From assembly GCF_004114915.1 (NCBI RefSeq), contig NZ_CP022219.1, forward strand, positions 6,230,501 to 6,294,500: 64,000 nucleotides of DNA. Reading direction: 5' to 3'. Within the stretch, counting starts at the first letter, position 1. Every line of letters begins with the position of its first letter. Shown here one piece after another: positions 35,033 to 44,774 of this stretch. The notes under the pieces are model-generated. The model made no database searches, had not been told where the DNA came from, and worked only from the letters and a program-made list of their open reading frames with translations. The position numbers were made by a program, and so were the translations under genes. This DNA comes from Bradyrhizobium guangxiense (GTDB lineage Bacteria; Pseudomonadota; Alphaproteobacteria; Rhizobiales; Xanthobacteraceae).

Positions 35033-35131
35033 GTCATGCCTCGCGAAGGCGGGGCATCCAGTACTCCGAGACAGTCGTGATCTACCGAGAAGCTGCGGCG
35101 TACTGGATCGCCCGCCTTCGCGGGCGATGAC
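35033..35131. repeat. Two-armed palindromic repeat (TCCAGTA/TACTGGAT type)
   Basis: Left arm GTCATGCCTCGCGAAGGCGGGGCATCC and right arm GTACTGGATCGCCCGCCTTCGCGGGCGATGAC, both with the CGCGAAGG-like tip. It lies between the convergent ampG and small exported-protein genes, beginning 12 bases after the ampG stop. Confidence 0.85.
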
Positions 35132-35155
35132 ACCGGAATCGGGGAGTGGGTCGCC

Positions 35156-35593
35156 CTACTGCTTCTTGATGATGCTCCATTTCGTGATCACGGCCTCGCT
35201 CATCTGACCGGCATCGCTGGCGCAGGCGATCTCGTCGACCTTGACGGAGATTTCCTTGCCGACGAAGGATTTCAGCTGCGTGGCCTGGGCGTCGCTGGAG
35301 GTGACGAGCTGGAAGGTCTCAGGACCAGTCTCGAGGTTGCACAGGCCATTCGGCGCCGGCAGGCGACGCGGCTCGGAGGGGATCTGGTAGGTCGCGACGC
35401 GCTTGCCGGCGTTCTTGACGTCGCGCACTTTCAGCGCGCTCAGCTCTCCCGAGAGTACATCGCCATTGTTGATCGGCTTGCCCGGCTTCGACGGCGGCGG
35501 AGCTTCGTCACCCTGCTGCGCGGCGATGGCCGGGCTCACCAGCATCGCCATCGTCGCGACCAAAGCCAATCGTGTGGCGAAAAGTTTCGTCAT
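35156..35593 (-). CDS. Hypothetical exported protein
   Basis: A 145-residue protein with a signal peptide (about 1-25, ending SPAIAA before QQG). A Pro/Lys-rich linker follows, then a small domain (about 45-145) with two cysteines (NGLCNLE and DEIACAS) that could pair in the periplasm. No recognised family. It lies after recR on the same strand with a 30-bp gap, but a functional link is not evident. The function is unknown. Confidence 0.75.
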   Translation of the reverse strand: MTKLFATRLALVATMAMLVSPAIAAQQGDEAPPPSKPGKPINNGDVLSGELSALKVRDVKNAGKRVATYQIPSEPRRLPAPNGLCNLETGPETFQLVTSSDAQATQLKSFVGKEISVKVDEIACASDAGQMSEAVITKWSIIKKQ

Positions 35594-35623
35594 GTCGTCG
35601 TTCCGTGAGAGATCTTTGGATGG

Positions 35624-36226
35624 CTAGAACAGGGTGCGCTGCCGCATCGCAGCCGATAGCGTACCTTCGTCGAGATAATCAAGCTCGCCGCCGACAGGAA
35701 CTCCATGGGCGAGCCGCGTCACCTTCACATTGGCGTCCTGAAGCAGGTCGGTGATGTAGTGCGCCGTGGTCTGACCGTCGACGGTGGCATTCAGCGCCAG
35801 GATGATTTCGTGCACCTGCGAATCATGGGCGCGCGCGACCAGCGCGTCGATGGTCAGATCCTGCGGGCCGACACCATCGAGCGGCGACAATGTCGCGCCT
35901 AGCACATGATAGCGCCCTTGGGTCGCATTGGCCCGCTCCAGCGCCCAGAGATCGGCGACGTCGGCGACGACGACGATGATGGCGCCATCGCGCTTCGGAT
36001 CGGTGCAGACCGTGCAGGGGTTTTGCGTGTCGATGTTGCCGCAGGTCTTACAGACCTGGACCTTGTCGAGCGCGACCTGGAGCGCGGAGGCCAGCGGCAT
36101 CATCAAGGCTTCGCGCTTCTTGATCAGGTGCAGCGCGGCGCGCCGCGCCGAGCGCGGACCGAGGCCCGGCAAACGCGCAAGCAGCTGAATCAGCCGCTCG
36201 ATCTCGGGACCTGCAACCGCGCCCAT
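35624..36226 (-). CDS. recR: Recombination mediator protein RecR
   Basis: A 200-residue protein of the RecFOR pathway that helps load RecA on gapped DNA. Visible features: the helix-hairpin-helix region [19 protein letters not shown], the zinc finger [16 protein letters not shown] (four cysteines, about 57-72) and the Toprim domain ([28 protein letters not shown] near the end). ATG 36226 starts 1 bp after the ybaB stop. It forms the conserved dnaX-ybaB-recR group. Confidence 0.97.
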   Translation of the reverse strand: MGAVAGPEIERLIQLLARLPGLGPRSARRAALHLIKKREALMMPLASALQVALDKVQVCKTCGNIDTQNPCTVCTDPKRDGAIIVVVADVADLWALERANATQGRYHVLGATLSPLDGVGPQDLTIDALVARAHDSQVHEIILALNATVDGQTTAHYITDLLQDANVKVTRLAHGVPVGGELDYLDEGTLSAAMRQRTLF

Positions 36227-36227
36227 A

Positions 36228-36548
36228 TTACTGGCCGAACACCCCCGGCGGCAGGCCGAGCCCGCCGGTGAGGGCCTGCATCTTCTCCTGCATGGCCGTC
36301 TCCGCCTTGCGGCGCGCATCGCCGAGGGCGGTGACGAGCAGGTCTTCCAGCACCTCGCGCTCCTCCGCCTTCATCAGCGAGGGATCGATCTTGACGCCCT
36401 TGACGTCCATCTTCGCGGTCATGCGCACGGCGACGAGGCCGCCGCCCGAGATGCCCTCGACCTCGACATTGGCGAGCTCGTCCTGCATCGCCTGCATCTT
36501 GGATTGCAGCTGCGCCGCCTGCTTCATCATGCCGAGAAAATCAGCCAT
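36228..36548 (-). CDS. YbaB/EbfC family nucleoid-associated protein
   Basis: A 106-residue DNA-binding protein. The family pattern is clear: an N-terminal helix with [25 protein letters not shown], the strand region [25 protein letters not shown], and a C-terminal helix with [13 protein letters not shown]. It forms dimers that bind and bend DNA. It is encoded between dnaX (33-bp gap) and recR (1-bp gap), as in most bacteria. Confidence 0.95.
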   Translation of the reverse strand: MADFLGMMKQAAQLQSKMQAMQDELANVEVEGISGGGLVAVRMTAKMDVKGVKIDPSLMKAEEREVLEDLLVTALGDARRKAETAMQEKMQALTGGLGLPPGVFGQ

Positions 36549-36580
36549 GGGTGCGTGTCCTTGGGAACAAAGAACTGGCT

Positions 36581-38413
36581 CTAGAGATCGTCGTCGCCGT
36601 CGGAACCGTCGGGCGGATCGTCACTGCCATAGTCGGTGTTTATATTGGATTCCGGCGTCTCCGGGGCAAGCCTGCGGACCTCGACGACCTTCGCCCCGGG
36701 AAAACGCGACAGCACTTCCTGCACGCGGGGATCGGCCTCCGCGGTACGCGCATGCTCCTGCTTGGCCGCCTGGTTCACCGAGCGCAGCGTCGGCTGGCCC
36801 TGCTCGTTGGAGACGATCACCGTCCAGCGCCGGCCGGTCCACATCTCGAATTTCTTCGCGAGCTCCGAGATCATGGTCTTGGAGGCGTTGGGCTCAAGCG
36901 CGACTTCCAGCCGGCCTTCCTCGAAACGGACGAGGCGCATGTCGCCTTCGAGCGCGCCCTTGGTCATGAGATCGCGCTTCTGCCCGGCCAGCGCAACGAG
37001 CTGGGTGAAGCTCGTGATGCGGAGCTGGGGGGCTGCACCTTGCGGATTGGGCGCGGGCGCCGCCATCTGCGGCCGGGCGCCACCGCCGCCGAACGACGGC
37101 GGCGAGGACGTCGGCATACGAGCAGGCATAGCGGACGCAACCGGCGCCGGCGCACTGCTGCGCGCAGCACCAGCACTGCCGCCGCTGCTCGCGACCGGTG
37201 AGCCGCCGCCGTTCTGCTCCAGCATCCTGAGCGCTTCGTCGGGCGTCGGAAGATCGGCGACATAGGCGATGCGCACCAGCACCATCTCCGCCGCTGCGGC
37301 GGGCCTCGTCGCTCCCTGCACCTCGGTGATGCCCTTGAGCAGCATCTGCCACATCCGCGACAGCACGCGCATCGAGATCTTCGAGGCGAACTCCTTGGCG
37401 CGCACGCGCTCGGTCTCGCCATAGGCAACGTTGTCGGCGGTGGCCGGCACGATCTTCACGCGGGTGACGAAATTGACGAATTCGGCGAGGTCCGAGAGCA
37501 CGACGATGGGGTCGGCGCCGACATCGTACTGGTCGCGGAACTCCTTGAAGGCGGCCGCGATGTCGCCGCGCGCCAGCGACTCGAACAGGTCGATGACGCG
37601 GGGGCGGTCGGCAAGGCCCAGCATCTGCCTGACCGCATCGGCCTTCACCTGGCCGGCCGCATGCGCGATCGCCTGGTCCAGTAGCGACAGCGAATCGCGC
37701 ACCGAGCCTTCGGCGGCGCGCGCGATGATGCCTAGCGCCTCCGGCTCGATCTCGACGCTTTCCTTCGCGGCAATGTTGGCGAGGTGCTTCATCAGCACGT
37801 CGGCCTCGACGCGGCGCAGGTCGAAGCGCTGGCAGCGCGACAGCACCGTGACCGGAACCTTGCGGATCTCGGTCGTCGCGAACACGAACTTGGCGTGCTC
37901 CGGCGGCTCCTCCAGCGTCTTCAGGAAGGCGTTGAACGCCGCCGTCGACAGCATGTGGACTTCGTCGATGATGTAAACCTTGTAGCGGGCGCTGGCCGGC
38001 GCATAGCGCACGCTGTCGTTGATCTGGCGGACGTCGTCGACGCCGGTATGCGAGGCGGCGTCCATCTCCAGCACGTCCATGTGCCGGCTTTCCATGATCG
38101 CCTGGCAATGCACGCCCAGGGTCGGCATGTGGATGGTCGGCCCCTTCACCGAACCATCAGGCATCTCGTAGTTGAGCGCACGGGCCAGAATGCGCGCGGT
38201 GGTGGTCTTGCCGACGCCGCGGACGCCGGTGAGAATCCAGGCCTGCGGAATGCGCCCGGTCTCGAACGCATTGGAGACGGTGCGGACCACGGCCTCCTGG
38301 CCGATCAGATCGTCGAACGAGGAGGGACGGTATTTGCGCGCCAGCACCCGGTAAGGCGCATTGCCGGCCGGGCCGGCGCTATCGGGGTTGGGAGGGGCGC
38401 CAGCGTCGGTCAT
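36581..38413 (-). CDS. dnaX: DNA polymerase III subunit gamma/tau
   Basis: A 610-residue clamp-loader ATPase. Walker A GVRGVGKTT, Walker B YIIDEVHML and sensor/arginine-finger regions (FVFATTEIRKVPVTVLSRCQRFD) are present; the usual zinc-binding cysteines are reduced. The C-terminal tau part after about 400 is Ala/Pro/Gly-rich, then has a polymerase-binding-like domain. ATG 38413 matches the family start (PYRVLARKYRPSSFDDLIGQE soon after); the frame is open upstream but without homology. It is preceded by ffs on the same strand. Confidence 0.96.
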   Translation of the reverse strand: MTDAGAPPNPDSAGPAGNAPYRVLARKYRPSSFDDLIGQEAVVRTVSNAFETGRIPQAWILTGVRGVGKTTTARILARALNYEMPDGSVKGPTIHMPTLGVHCQAIMESRHMDVLEMDAASHTGVDDVRQINDSVRYAPASARYKVYIIDEVHMLSTAAFNAFLKTLEEPPEHAKFVFATTEIRKVPVTVLSRCQRFDLRRVEADVLMKHLANIAAKESVEIEPEALGIIARAAEGSVRDSLSLLDQAIAHAAGQVKADAVRQMLGLADRPRVIDLFESLARGDIAAAFKEFRDQYDVGADPIVVLSDLAEFVNFVTRVKIVPATADNVAYGETERVRAKEFASKISMRVLSRMWQMLLKGITEVQGATRPAAAAEMVLVRIAYVADLPTPDEALRMLEQNGGGSPVASSGGSAGAARSSAPAPVASAMPARMPTSSPPSFGGGGARPQMAAPAPNPQGAAPQLRITSFTQLVALAGQKRDLMTKGALEGDMRLVRFEEGRLEVALEPNASKTMISELAKKFEMWTGRRWTVIVSNEQGQPTLRSVNQAAKQEHARTAEADPRVQEVLSRFPGAKVVEVRRLAPETPESNINTDYGSDDPPDGSDGDDDL

Positions 38414-38512
38414 CGGTCGATCCGCAATGAAATGTCTCTTGGCCGGCTTTTGCGGAAAGGAGCGCGCTGGCGACTGGTGCCGCCGGCGCTGGTTCGCTCG
38501 GAAAAACAGGTA

Positions 38513-38607
38513 GGAGACTGACGAGCGACCCGATCCGGACCTCGTTAGGGCTGCTTCCTTCCGGACCTGACCCGGTTGGCGAGTGGCTCCTCCACCGCCA
38601 ATCTCCC
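38513..38607 (-). ncRNA. ffs: Signal recognition particle RNA (4.5S type)
   Basis: On the minus strand the highly conserved SRP tip occurs: GTCAGGTCCGGAAGGAAGCAG, followed by CCC. The ends pair (GGGAGATTGGCG with CGTCAGTCTCC), giving a single long hairpin of about 95 bases, the size of bacterial 4.5S RNA. It binds Ffh and targets membrane proteins. It lies 100 bp upstream of dnaX, as in many alphaproteobacteria. The rest of the 378-bp gap before the ABC gene has no other recognisable feature. Confidence 0.93.
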
Positions 38608-38791
38608 GGTCCCTATTTGGGGCCAAAGGAAGCGGAAAGCAAGCGGGTATCGGCTCGAACGGCTCGGGTTTGCCCAGCATCCGGGCAATTCCCGGCCTGC
38701 CCAGCCGATAGGCTGTGCTTTCACCGCACGGACCACCTTGCTAAGAACGCCTGCCGGAACTCCATCCCAACCAGAAAAGCGATTGATCCCA

Positions 38792-39637
38792 ATGGTTACA
38801 CGTCGTGATGTTGCATCGATTGTCGGGCTCGGCGCCGTGACCGCGGCCGCGCTGGCCACCCCGGCCGTGGCCCAGACCGCCGATCCAAACGAATCGACCT
38901 TCGCCCGCATCCGCCGGACCAAGAAGATGCGGATCGGTGCCGTCGGCGGCGGCGCACCCTATTACATGAAGGATCTCGCCTCCGGCCAGTGGAAGGGTTT
39001 CTACATCGACATCGCCAAGGGCCTCGCCGACGACATGGAGGCCGAGCTCGAGATCACCGAGACCACCTGGGGCAATTCGGTGCTGGATCTCCAGGCCAAC
39101 AAGATCGACATCTTCTTCGGCCTCAACCCGACCCCGAAGCGCGCGCTGGTGGTCGATTTCTCCGTGCCGGTCTTCAACAATGCCTTCGCCATCCTCTGCA
39201 AGAAGGATTTCAAGCCGAAGAGCTGGGCCGAGCTGAACTCGCCCGACATCAAGATCGCGGTCGACCAGGGCTCCTCGCATGACCAGGTCGTCAGCCGCCT
39301 GACGCCGAAGGCGCAGATCACGCGGCTGAAGACCGCGGACGATGCCACCGCCGCGCTGCAGACCGGCCGCGTCGACGCGCAGTGCCTGATCACCATGCTG
39401 TCGCTGACCGTGCTGAAGAAGAACCCGTCACTCGGCCAGCTGGTGCTGCCGACGCCGATCTTCGCCACCACCTCGAATGCCGGCTTCCGACGCGAAACCG
39501 ACAAGACCTGGCGCGACTACGTCAACACCTGGATCGACTTCAACAAGGGTCTCGGCTTCATCCGCAACGCGATCATCACCAACATGGAGCTGGTGGGCGT
39601 GACGGAAGCGGACATTCCGCCGGGCGTGTCGCTGTAA
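38792..39637 (+). CDS. Polar amino-acid ABC transporter, substrate-binding protein
   Basis: A 281-residue periplasmic protein (family 3 solute-binding): a signal peptide with a twin-Arg-like TRRDV start and an AATPAVAQ cleavage region, then MRIGAVGGGAPYYMKD...GQWKGFYIDIAKGLADDM, DIFFGLNPTPKRALVVDFS and IAVDQGSSHDQV. It binds an amino acid or related small molecule. ATG 38792 is chosen; the frame extends upstream into the ffs side without homology. It is the first gene of the ABC-SDR-enolase operon. Confidence 0.92.
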   Translation: MVTRRDVASIVGLGAVTAAALATPAVAQTADPNESTFARIRRTKKMRIGAVGGGAPYYMKDLASGQWKGFYIDIAKGLADDMEAELEITETTWGNSVLDLQANKIDIFFGLNPTPKRALVVDFSVPVFNNAFAILCKKDFKPKSWAELNSPDIKIAVDQGSSHDQVVSRLTPKAQITRLKTADDATAALQTGRVDAQCLITMLSLTVLKKNPSLGQLVLPTPIFATTSNAGFRRETDKTWRDYVNTWIDFNKGLGFIRNAIITNMELVGVTEADIPPGVSL

Positions 39638-39648
39638 GCTTCCACCGC

Positions 39649-39736
39649 CATTCCGGGCCTCGCGAAGCGAGAACCCGGAATCTCGCGCTACAATCTCCGG
39701 ATTCCGGGTTCGCTCTCCGGGCGCCCCGGAATGACG
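39649..39736. repeat. Palindromic intergenic repeat, CATTCCGGG type
   Basis: It runs from CATTCCGGGCCTCGCGAAGCGAG to GCGCCCCGGAATGACG, with inner AATCTCGCG and GGATTCCGGG parts. It lies between the binding-protein and permease genes, so it may lower expression of the membrane genes relative to the abundant binding protein. Confidence 0.8.
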
Positions 39737-39761
39737 TCACCCACGACGAGTTAACACACGC

Positions 39762-40424
39762 ATGTATCAGTGGGACTTCGGCATCCTCTGGAGCTATCGC
39801 TGGCTCTTTCTCAACGGGCTTGGCGTCACCGTCGGTTTCACGATCGTCATCGTGGTGTGCGGACTGCTGTTCGGCCTGCTCGGGGCGTTCGGCAGCCTGT
39901 CGCGCTTCAAGGCGTTGCGCCTCGTCGCCCTCGCCTTCATCGAGGCGTTCCGCTGCACCCCGATCCTGGTGCAGCTGATCTGGTTCTATTACGCGCTGCC
40001 GATCCTCGCCGGCGTCGAGATGACGCCGATCACGGCCTCGGCGCTGGCGCTCTCGCTCTATGGCGGCTCGTTCTATTCGGAGATCATTCGCGGCGGCATC
40101 GTTTCGATCGACCGCGGCCAGTCCGAAGCCGGCGCCGCGCTCGGCATGACGCCTGTTCAGACCATGCGGCGCATCGTGCTGCCGCAGGCGATCAAGCGCA
40201 TGATCCCGGCGCTGATGAACCAATCGATCATCCAGTTCAAGAACACGTCGCTGGTTTCGGTGCTGGCGGTGCCCGATCTCGTCTATCAGAGCCAGGTCGC
40301 CGCCCATGACAGCTACCGGCCACTGGAGACCTACACCGCGGTCGCGGTCGCCTATGCGGCAATCCTGATTCCGCTCACCATCATCGTCCGCCGCGGCGAG
40401 AAGCGACTGGCGGTGAGCGAATGA
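39762..40424 (+). CDS. Polar amino-acid ABC transporter, permease
   Basis: A 220-residue inner-membrane protein of the HisMQ-type permease family with about five membrane segments. It has the cytoplasmic EAA loop [23 protein letters not shown] (split by family residues), which contacts the ATPase. Only one permease gene is present, so it probably works as a homodimer. Its stop overlaps the ATPase start (ATGA). The substrate is unknown but is likely the compound handled by the downstream SDR and enolase-family proteins. Confidence 0.93.
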   Translation: MYQWDFGILWSYRWLFLNGLGVTVGFTIVIVVCGLLFGLLGAFGSLSRFKALRLVALAFIEAFRCTPILVQLIWFYYALPILAGVEMTPITASALALSLYGGSFYSEIIRGGIVSIDRGQSEAGAALGMTPVQTMRRIVLPQAIKRMIPALMNQSIIQFKNTSLVSVLAVPDLVYQSQVAAHDSYRPLETYTAVAVAYAAILIPLTIIVRRGEKRLAVSE

Positions 40425-41227
40425 GCGAGCCATCCAAGAATACTTCGAAAATCGAGATCCGCGGGCTGCGTAAGAGCTTCGGCAGCAACGAGGTCCTCAA
40501 GAACATCAATCTCGACGTCGCCAAGGGCGGCGTGGTCGCGTTGATCGGCCCGTCGGGCTCCGGCAAGTCGACGCTGCTCCGCTGCATCAATCTCCTGGTC
40601 GTTCCCGACGGCGGCAGCGTCCGCGTCGGCGACACAAGCTTTGCATTCGGCGACGGCGCGAAACTCCCCGACGTAAAGACGCTGGCGAAATTCCGTGCCA
40701 CCACCGGCATGGTGTTCCAGCACTTCAACCTGTTCCCGCACATGACGACGCTGCAGAACGTGATGGAAGGACCAGTCACGGTGCGGCGCATGGCCAGGGC
40801 GGACGCCGAGAAGCTTGCGCGTGCGCAGCTCGCCAAGGTGGGCCTTGCGGAGAAAGCTGACCAATATCCGGCGACGCTCTCAGGCGGCCAGAAGCAGCGC
40901 GTCGCGATCGCGCGTGCGCTCGCCATGGAGCCTGACGTCATGCTGTTCGACGAGGCGACCTCGGCGCTCGATCCTGAATTGGTCGGCGAGGTCCTGAACG
41001 TGATGCAGCGCCTCGCCTCGGAAGGCATGACCATGGTGATCGTGACCCACGAGATCGCGTTCGCCCGCGAGGTCGCCGACCGCCTCATCTTCATGCGCGA
41101 CGGAATCGTCGTCGAGGAGGGCCCGGCGCGGCAGGTGATCGACAATCCGCAGGAAGCCGCGACGCGCGCCTTTCTTGGCCATTTCCACCGCACCGGCGCC
41201 TTGGCGCCGGCTACACCGGCATCGTGA
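40421..41227 (+). CDS. Polar amino-acid ABC transporter, ATP-binding protein
   Basis: A 268-residue ABC ATPase: Walker [11 protein letters not shown]-loop in [17 protein letters not shown] (characteristic of polar amino-acid transporters), signature [15 protein letters not shown], Walker [13 protein letters not shown] and the H-loop in [16 protein letters not shown]. It energises the preceding permease. Its start overlaps the permease stop, and its TGA shares a base with the next gene's ATG, so the operon is translationally coupled throughout. Confidence 0.95.
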   Translation: MSEPSKNTSKIEIRGLRKSFGSNEVLKNINLDVAKGGVVALIGPSGSGKSTLLRCINLLVVPDGGSVRVGDTSFAFGDGAKLPDVKTLAKFRATTGMVFQHFNLFPHMTTLQNVMEGPVTVRRMARADAEKLARAQLAKVGLAEKADQYPATLSGGQKQRVAIARALAMEPDVMLFDEATSALDPELVGEVLNVMQRLASEGMTMVIVTHEIAFAREVADRLIFMRDGIVVEEGPARQVIDNPQEAATRAFLGHFHRTGALAPATPAS

Positions 41228-41982
41228 TGTCTGAAATCAATCGTGTCTATCTCGTCACCGGTGCCGCCAGTGGTATCGGACGCGCCACTGCAAAGCTGCT
41301 CGCGGCGTCCGGCATCGGGCTCGTGCTGCATACCCGATCCAATTCAGAAGGCCTCGAGGCGACCGTCGGGGCAGCCGCGGCGCAAGGCGCTGTCGTTGCA
41401 AAATGCCTCGGTGACCTCGCCGAGGAAACCGCGGCCGCCGACGCGATCGCTGCTGCGCAAACGGCCTTCGGCCGACTCGACGGATTGGTTCTGGTCGGCG
41501 GCCACGCCCGCCGCGGCAGCGCCATCGGCACGCCGCCGGATCAGTTCCGTCAGGCGATGGACGAATCGGCACTCGCCTTCACACGGATGGTCGACGCCGC
41601 ACTTCCACTGCTGCGCGCTGGGCGCGATGCGCGCATCGTGGCGGTATCGTCCTTCGTGGCACACGCGATCCGGCCCGAATTCGCGCCGTTCGCCGCGACC
41701 GCCGCGAGCCGCTCCGCGCTGGAGGCGCTGGTGCGGCTGACCGCGATCGAGCTTGCGAGCGACGGCATCACCGTCAACGCAGTGTCGCCGGGCCTGATCG
41801 TCAAGGACAGACCGAGCGAGAGCCGGCTGTCGCCCGAGCAGATCGCCGCAACCGAAGCGCTGATCCCGATGCGCCGCCGCGGGCGGCCGGAGGAAGTCGC
41901 CGAAATCATCGCCTTCCTGGCATCACCGAAGGCGTCCTACGTCACCGGCCAGGTCTGGCACGTCAATGGAGGCCTGACATGA
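41227..41982 (+). CDS. SDR-fold protein lacking canonical catalytic Tyr/Lys
   Basis: A 251-residue short-chain dehydrogenase/reductase fold. The NAD(P)-binding TGAASGIG is intact (11-18), and NAVSPGLI and the C-terminal [13 protein letters not shown] are typical. However, the YxxxK catalytic motif reads T158-AAS-R162, and the NNAG position reads VGGH. Ser141/Ser142 remain. It may be inactive, use another chemistry, or bind a ligand. The start shares one base with the ATPase stop, and its stop overlaps the next gene, so it belongs to the transporter operon. Confidence 0.85.
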   Translation: MSEINRVYLVTGAASGIGRATAKLLAASGIGLVLHTRSNSEGLEATVGAAAAQGAVVAKCLGDLAEETAAADAIAAAQTAFGRLDGLVLVGGHARRGSAIGTPPDQFRQAMDESALAFTRMVDAALPLLRAGRDARIVAVSSFVAHAIRPEFAPFAATAASRSALEALVRLTAIELASDGITVNAVSPGLIVKDRPSESRLSPEQIAATEALIPMRRRGRPEEVAEIIAFLASPKASYVTGQVWHVNGGLT

Positions 41983-43106
41983 GCCAAGCAACCGTCGAGC
42001 GTCTCAGGCTCTTCCTGATCGAAAGTCCGATCAAGATGGCTCGCCTGCAGGGCGTCGGCAACGTCAAGGGCACGGTGAAGCGCGTGCTGATCGAGCTCAC
42101 GTCCAGCGACGGGGTGATCGGCTGGGGCGAGGCGGCGCCGTGGGAGGTCTTTACGGGCACACCGGAAGCAGCCTTTTCGGCGCTCGACGTTTACTTAAGG
42201 CCGATCGTGCTCGGAAAGCCGGTGCGCCGCATCCGCGCGCTGATGGCCGAGCTCGACCGCGCGCTGGTCGGACACGCCGAGGCCAAGGTCGCCATCGAGA
42301 TGGCGTTGCTCGACATCGTCGGCAAATCGTCGGGACTTTCGGCCGCCGACCTCCTCGGCGGCCGCGTGCGCGACACCATTCCCCTCTCCTTCTCGATCGC
42401 CGATCCGGACTTTGCTGCCGATCTCGAGCGCATGCGGAAAATGGTTCCCGACGGCAATATCATCTACAAGGTCAAGACCGGTGTGAAGCCGCATCGCGAG
42501 GACCTCGATCATCTCGCGGCGATCCGCAAGGAATTCGGCGACAAGGTCGACCTGCGCGTCGATTACAACCAGGCGCTCGCGCCGTTCGGCGCCATCAAGG
42601 TCCTGCGCGATGTCGAAGAATTCGCGCCGACCTTCATCGAGCAGCCAGTTCCGCGAAAATTTCTCGACGTCATGGCGCAGCTCACCGCCGCCCTGGAAAC
42701 GCCGGTGCTGGCCGACGAAAGCTGCTTCGATCGCCGCGACATGATGGAGGTGGTGCGCCGCGAGGCCGCCGACGCGGTCTCGATCAAGCTGATGAAGGCC
42801 GGCGGCCTGTTCGAAGCGCAGGCGATCATGGCGATTGCCGATATTGCCGGCCTGCCCGGCTATGGCGGCACGCTGTGGGAGGGCGGCATCGGGCTTGCCG
42901 CCGGCACCCAGCTGATCGCAGCGACACCAGGCATCTCACTCGGCTGCGAATTCTACATGCCGCACCACGTGCTGACCGAGGATGTGCTGGAGGAGCGCAT
43001 CGCCAACCGCGCCGGTCACGTTGTCGTGCCTGACGGCCCGGGCCTCGGCATCCGCGTCAGCGAAGCCTCGGTTCGCGCCAATGCAAGGGTGATCGCGGAG
43101 GCGTGA
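41979..43106 (+). CDS. Enolase-superfamily enzyme, muconate-lactonizing subgroup
   Basis: A 375-residue TIM-barrel enzyme with the MLE-subgroup active site complete: K164-V-K166, metal ligands Asp195 (DYNQ), Glu221 (IEQP) and Asp246 (ADES), and Lys270 (SIKLMK). The N-terminal capping domain is at about 1-125. Such enzymes abstract the proton alpha to a carboxylate: racemases, epimerases, cycloisomerases or dehydratases. With an amino-acid-type ABC transporter in the same operon, an amino-acid derivative or dipeptide epimerase is plausible, but the reaction cannot be fixed from sequence. The start overlaps the SDR stop (ATGA). Confidence 0.9.
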   Translation: MSQATVERLRLFLIESPIKMARLQGVGNVKGTVKRVLIELTSSDGVIGWGEAAPWEVFTGTPEAAFSALDVYLRPIVLGKPVRRIRALMAELDRALVGHAEAKVAIEMALLDIVGKSSGLSAADLLGGRVRDTIPLSFSIADPDFAADLERMRKMVPDGNIIYKVKTGVKPHREDLDHLAAIRKEFGDKVDLRVDYNQALAPFGAIKVLRDVEEFAPTFIEQPVPRKFLDVMAQLTAALETPVLADESCFDRRDMMEVVRREAADAVSIKLMKAGGLFEAQAIMAIADIAGLPGYGGTLWEGGIGLAAGTQLIAATPGISLGCEFYMPHHVLTEDVLEERIANRAGHVVVPDGPGLGIRVSEASVRANARVIAEA

Positions 43107-43135
43107 GACAGCCACCGCCATGACCGATAAAGTCG

Positions 43136-43295
43136 GTCGTCGTCCCGGGGCGCGCAAAGCGCGAGCCCGGGACCCATAACCACAGGATCGAGTTTGGCGA
43201 AGATTCCGAGTTACCAGCTCGCGCCATAACCACTCCCTATGGTTATGGATCCCAGATCGGCGCGCGCTTTGGGCGCGCTTGTCCGGGACGACGAG
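43136..43295. repeat. Long palindromic intergenic repeat (GTCGTCCCGGG type)
   Basis: The outer arms CGTCGTCCCGGGGCGCGCAAAGCGCG and GCGCGCTTTGGGCGCGCTTGTCCGGGACGACG are complementary, and an inner pair CCATAACCA / TGGTTATGG flanks a core. It fills most of the 283-bp gap between the enolase-family gene and the HIT gene; nothing else is seen there. Confidence 0.8.
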
Positions 43296-43389
43296 CGTGT
43301 ATGCAGTTGCCAACCTTCCCCTCGCTAACGCCCTATCGTATGGTCGCTCCTAAACAAGCCCGAACCCATCGGGCCGTCCGGAAACGCAT

Positions 43390-43809
43390 ATGCCCGAACC
43401 CGCCTGGTCGCTGCACTCCCGCCTGAAAGAGGACACCATCGACATCGGCGATTTGCCGCTGTCGAAGGTGCTGGTCATCAAGGACGCGCATTATCCCTGG
43501 CTGCTGCTGGTGCCGCGACGCCTCGACGCGGTCGAGATCATCGATCTGGACGAGGTGCAGCAGGCGCAGCTGATGACCGAGATCTCCCGCGTCTCGCGTG
43601 CGCTGAAGGAGATCACCAAATGCGACAAGCTCAACGTCGCCGCGCTCGGCAACCTGGTGCCGCAGCTTCACGTCCACATCATCGCGCGGCGCACCAGTGA
43701 CGCCGCCTGGCCGCGGCCGGTCTGGGGCGTGATGCCGCCATTGGCGCATGACGCCGCAGAGGTTCAGAATTTCATCAGCGCGCTTCGCCGCAAGATCTGG
43801 TTGGGTTGA
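43390..43809 (+). CDS. HIT-family protein
   Basis: A 139-residue protein of the histidine triad superfamily. The active-site motif reads PQLHVHIIARR (about 94-104), with Gln at the first position as in many bacterial HIT hydrolases and the catalytic His in HVHI. N-terminal segments (LPLSKVLVIKDAHYPWLLLVPRR) match the family. It would hydrolyse or transfer nucleotide phosphoramidates or dinucleotide polyphosphates. It is 10 bp upstream of nudC, another nucleotide-hydrolysing enzyme, and probably co-transcribed with it. Confidence 0.88.
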   Translation: MPEPAWSLHSRLKEDTIDIGDLPLSKVLVIKDAHYPWLLLVPRRLDAVEIIDLDEVQQAQLMTEISRVSRALKEITKCDKLNVAALGNLVPQLHVHIIARRTSDAAWPRPVWGVMPPLAHDAAEVQNFISALRRKIWLG

Positions 43810-43819
43810 AAGAACAATA

Positions 43820-44764
43820 ATGTCAGCATTCGATGCATTTCCGCTGGGACAGCCCGCCTTCGTCACCAACGTCCTCGACCGTGCCGCGCATCTGCGCCGC
43901 GACGACGAGAAGCTGTTCGCGATGGAGCAGAAGTCCACCTCGCGCGCCTATGTCGTTTACCGCGACTCGCTCCTGGTCAGGCGCGAGGGCGACAAGACGC
44001 GTGCGCTGCTCTCGATCGACGAGGCGCTGAAGTGCGGCGCCAATCCCGGCACCATCTTCCTCGGCCTGCGTGACGGCGCCGCGGTGTTCGGCATGGGCCT
44101 GTCGCAGGCCGCCGCCGAGAAGCTGGTCGGACGCGAGGACTACACCGTGACCGAGCTGCGCGGCATGGCGATGCAGGGCGCGATCCCTCCCGAGGAGCTC
44201 TCGGCCGTGGCGATGGCGAAGTCGATGGTGAGCTGGCACCAGCGCCACGGCTATTGCGCCAATTGCGGCACGCGTAGCGCGATGAAGGAAGGCGGCTGGA
44301 AGCGCGACTGTCCGGCTTGCAAGGCCGAGCACTTTCCGCGCACCGATCCGGTCGTGATCATGCTGGTCGCCTCCGGCGACAAGTGCCTGCTCGGCCGCCA
44401 GAAGCAGTTTCCGCCGGGTATGTATTCGTGCCTCGCCGGCTTCGTCGAGGCCGCCGAAACCATCGAGGACGCGGTGCGCCGCGAGATCCTGGAAGAGTCG
44501 GGCATTCACTGCACCGACGTGCAGTATTACATGACCCAGCCCTGGCCCTATCCGTCGTCGCTGATGATCGGCTGCAGCGCCCGGGCCGTGAGCGAGGACA
44601 TCGTCGTCGATCGCATGGAGCTGGAAGACGCGCGCTGGTTCACGCGCGAGGAGGCAGCCCTGATGCTGACACGGACGCATCCGGACGGGCTCGCCGGCCC
44701 GCATCCCTTCGCCATCGCCCATCACCTGCTCGGCCGCTGGGTCCACGACAAGAGCGGCGCATAA
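43820..44764 (+). CDS. nudC: NADH/NAD-RNA pyrophosphatase NudC
   Basis: A 314-residue Nudix hydrolase. A zinc ribbon is visible (CANCG ... CPAC, about 152-172), then the Nudix box GFVEAAETIEDAVRREILEESGI (shown in the standard GX5EX7REUXEEXGU spacing), and the NADH-pyrophosphatase motif TQPWPYPSSLM (SQPWPFP-like). It cleaves NAD(H) and can remove NAD caps from RNA. ATG 43820 follows the HIT gene by 10 bp; no strong ribosome site is seen, so coupling to HIT translation is likely. Confidence 0.95.
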   Translation: MSAFDAFPLGQPAFVTNVLDRAAHLRRDDEKLFAMEQKSTSRAYVVYRDSLLVRREGDKTRALLSIDEALKCGANPGTIFLGLRDGAAVFGMGLSQAAAEKLVGREDYTVTELRGMAMQGAIPPEELSAVAMAKSMVSWHQRHGYCANCGTRSAMKEGGWKRDCPACKAEHFPRTDPVVIMLVASGDKCLLGRQKQFPPGMYSCLAGFVEAAETIEDAVRREILEESGIHCTDVQYYMTQPWPYPSSLMIGCSARAVSEDIVVDRMELEDARWFTREEAALMLTRTHPDGLAGPHPFAIAHHLLGRWVHDKSGA

Positions 44765-44774
44765 GCGATCATCG

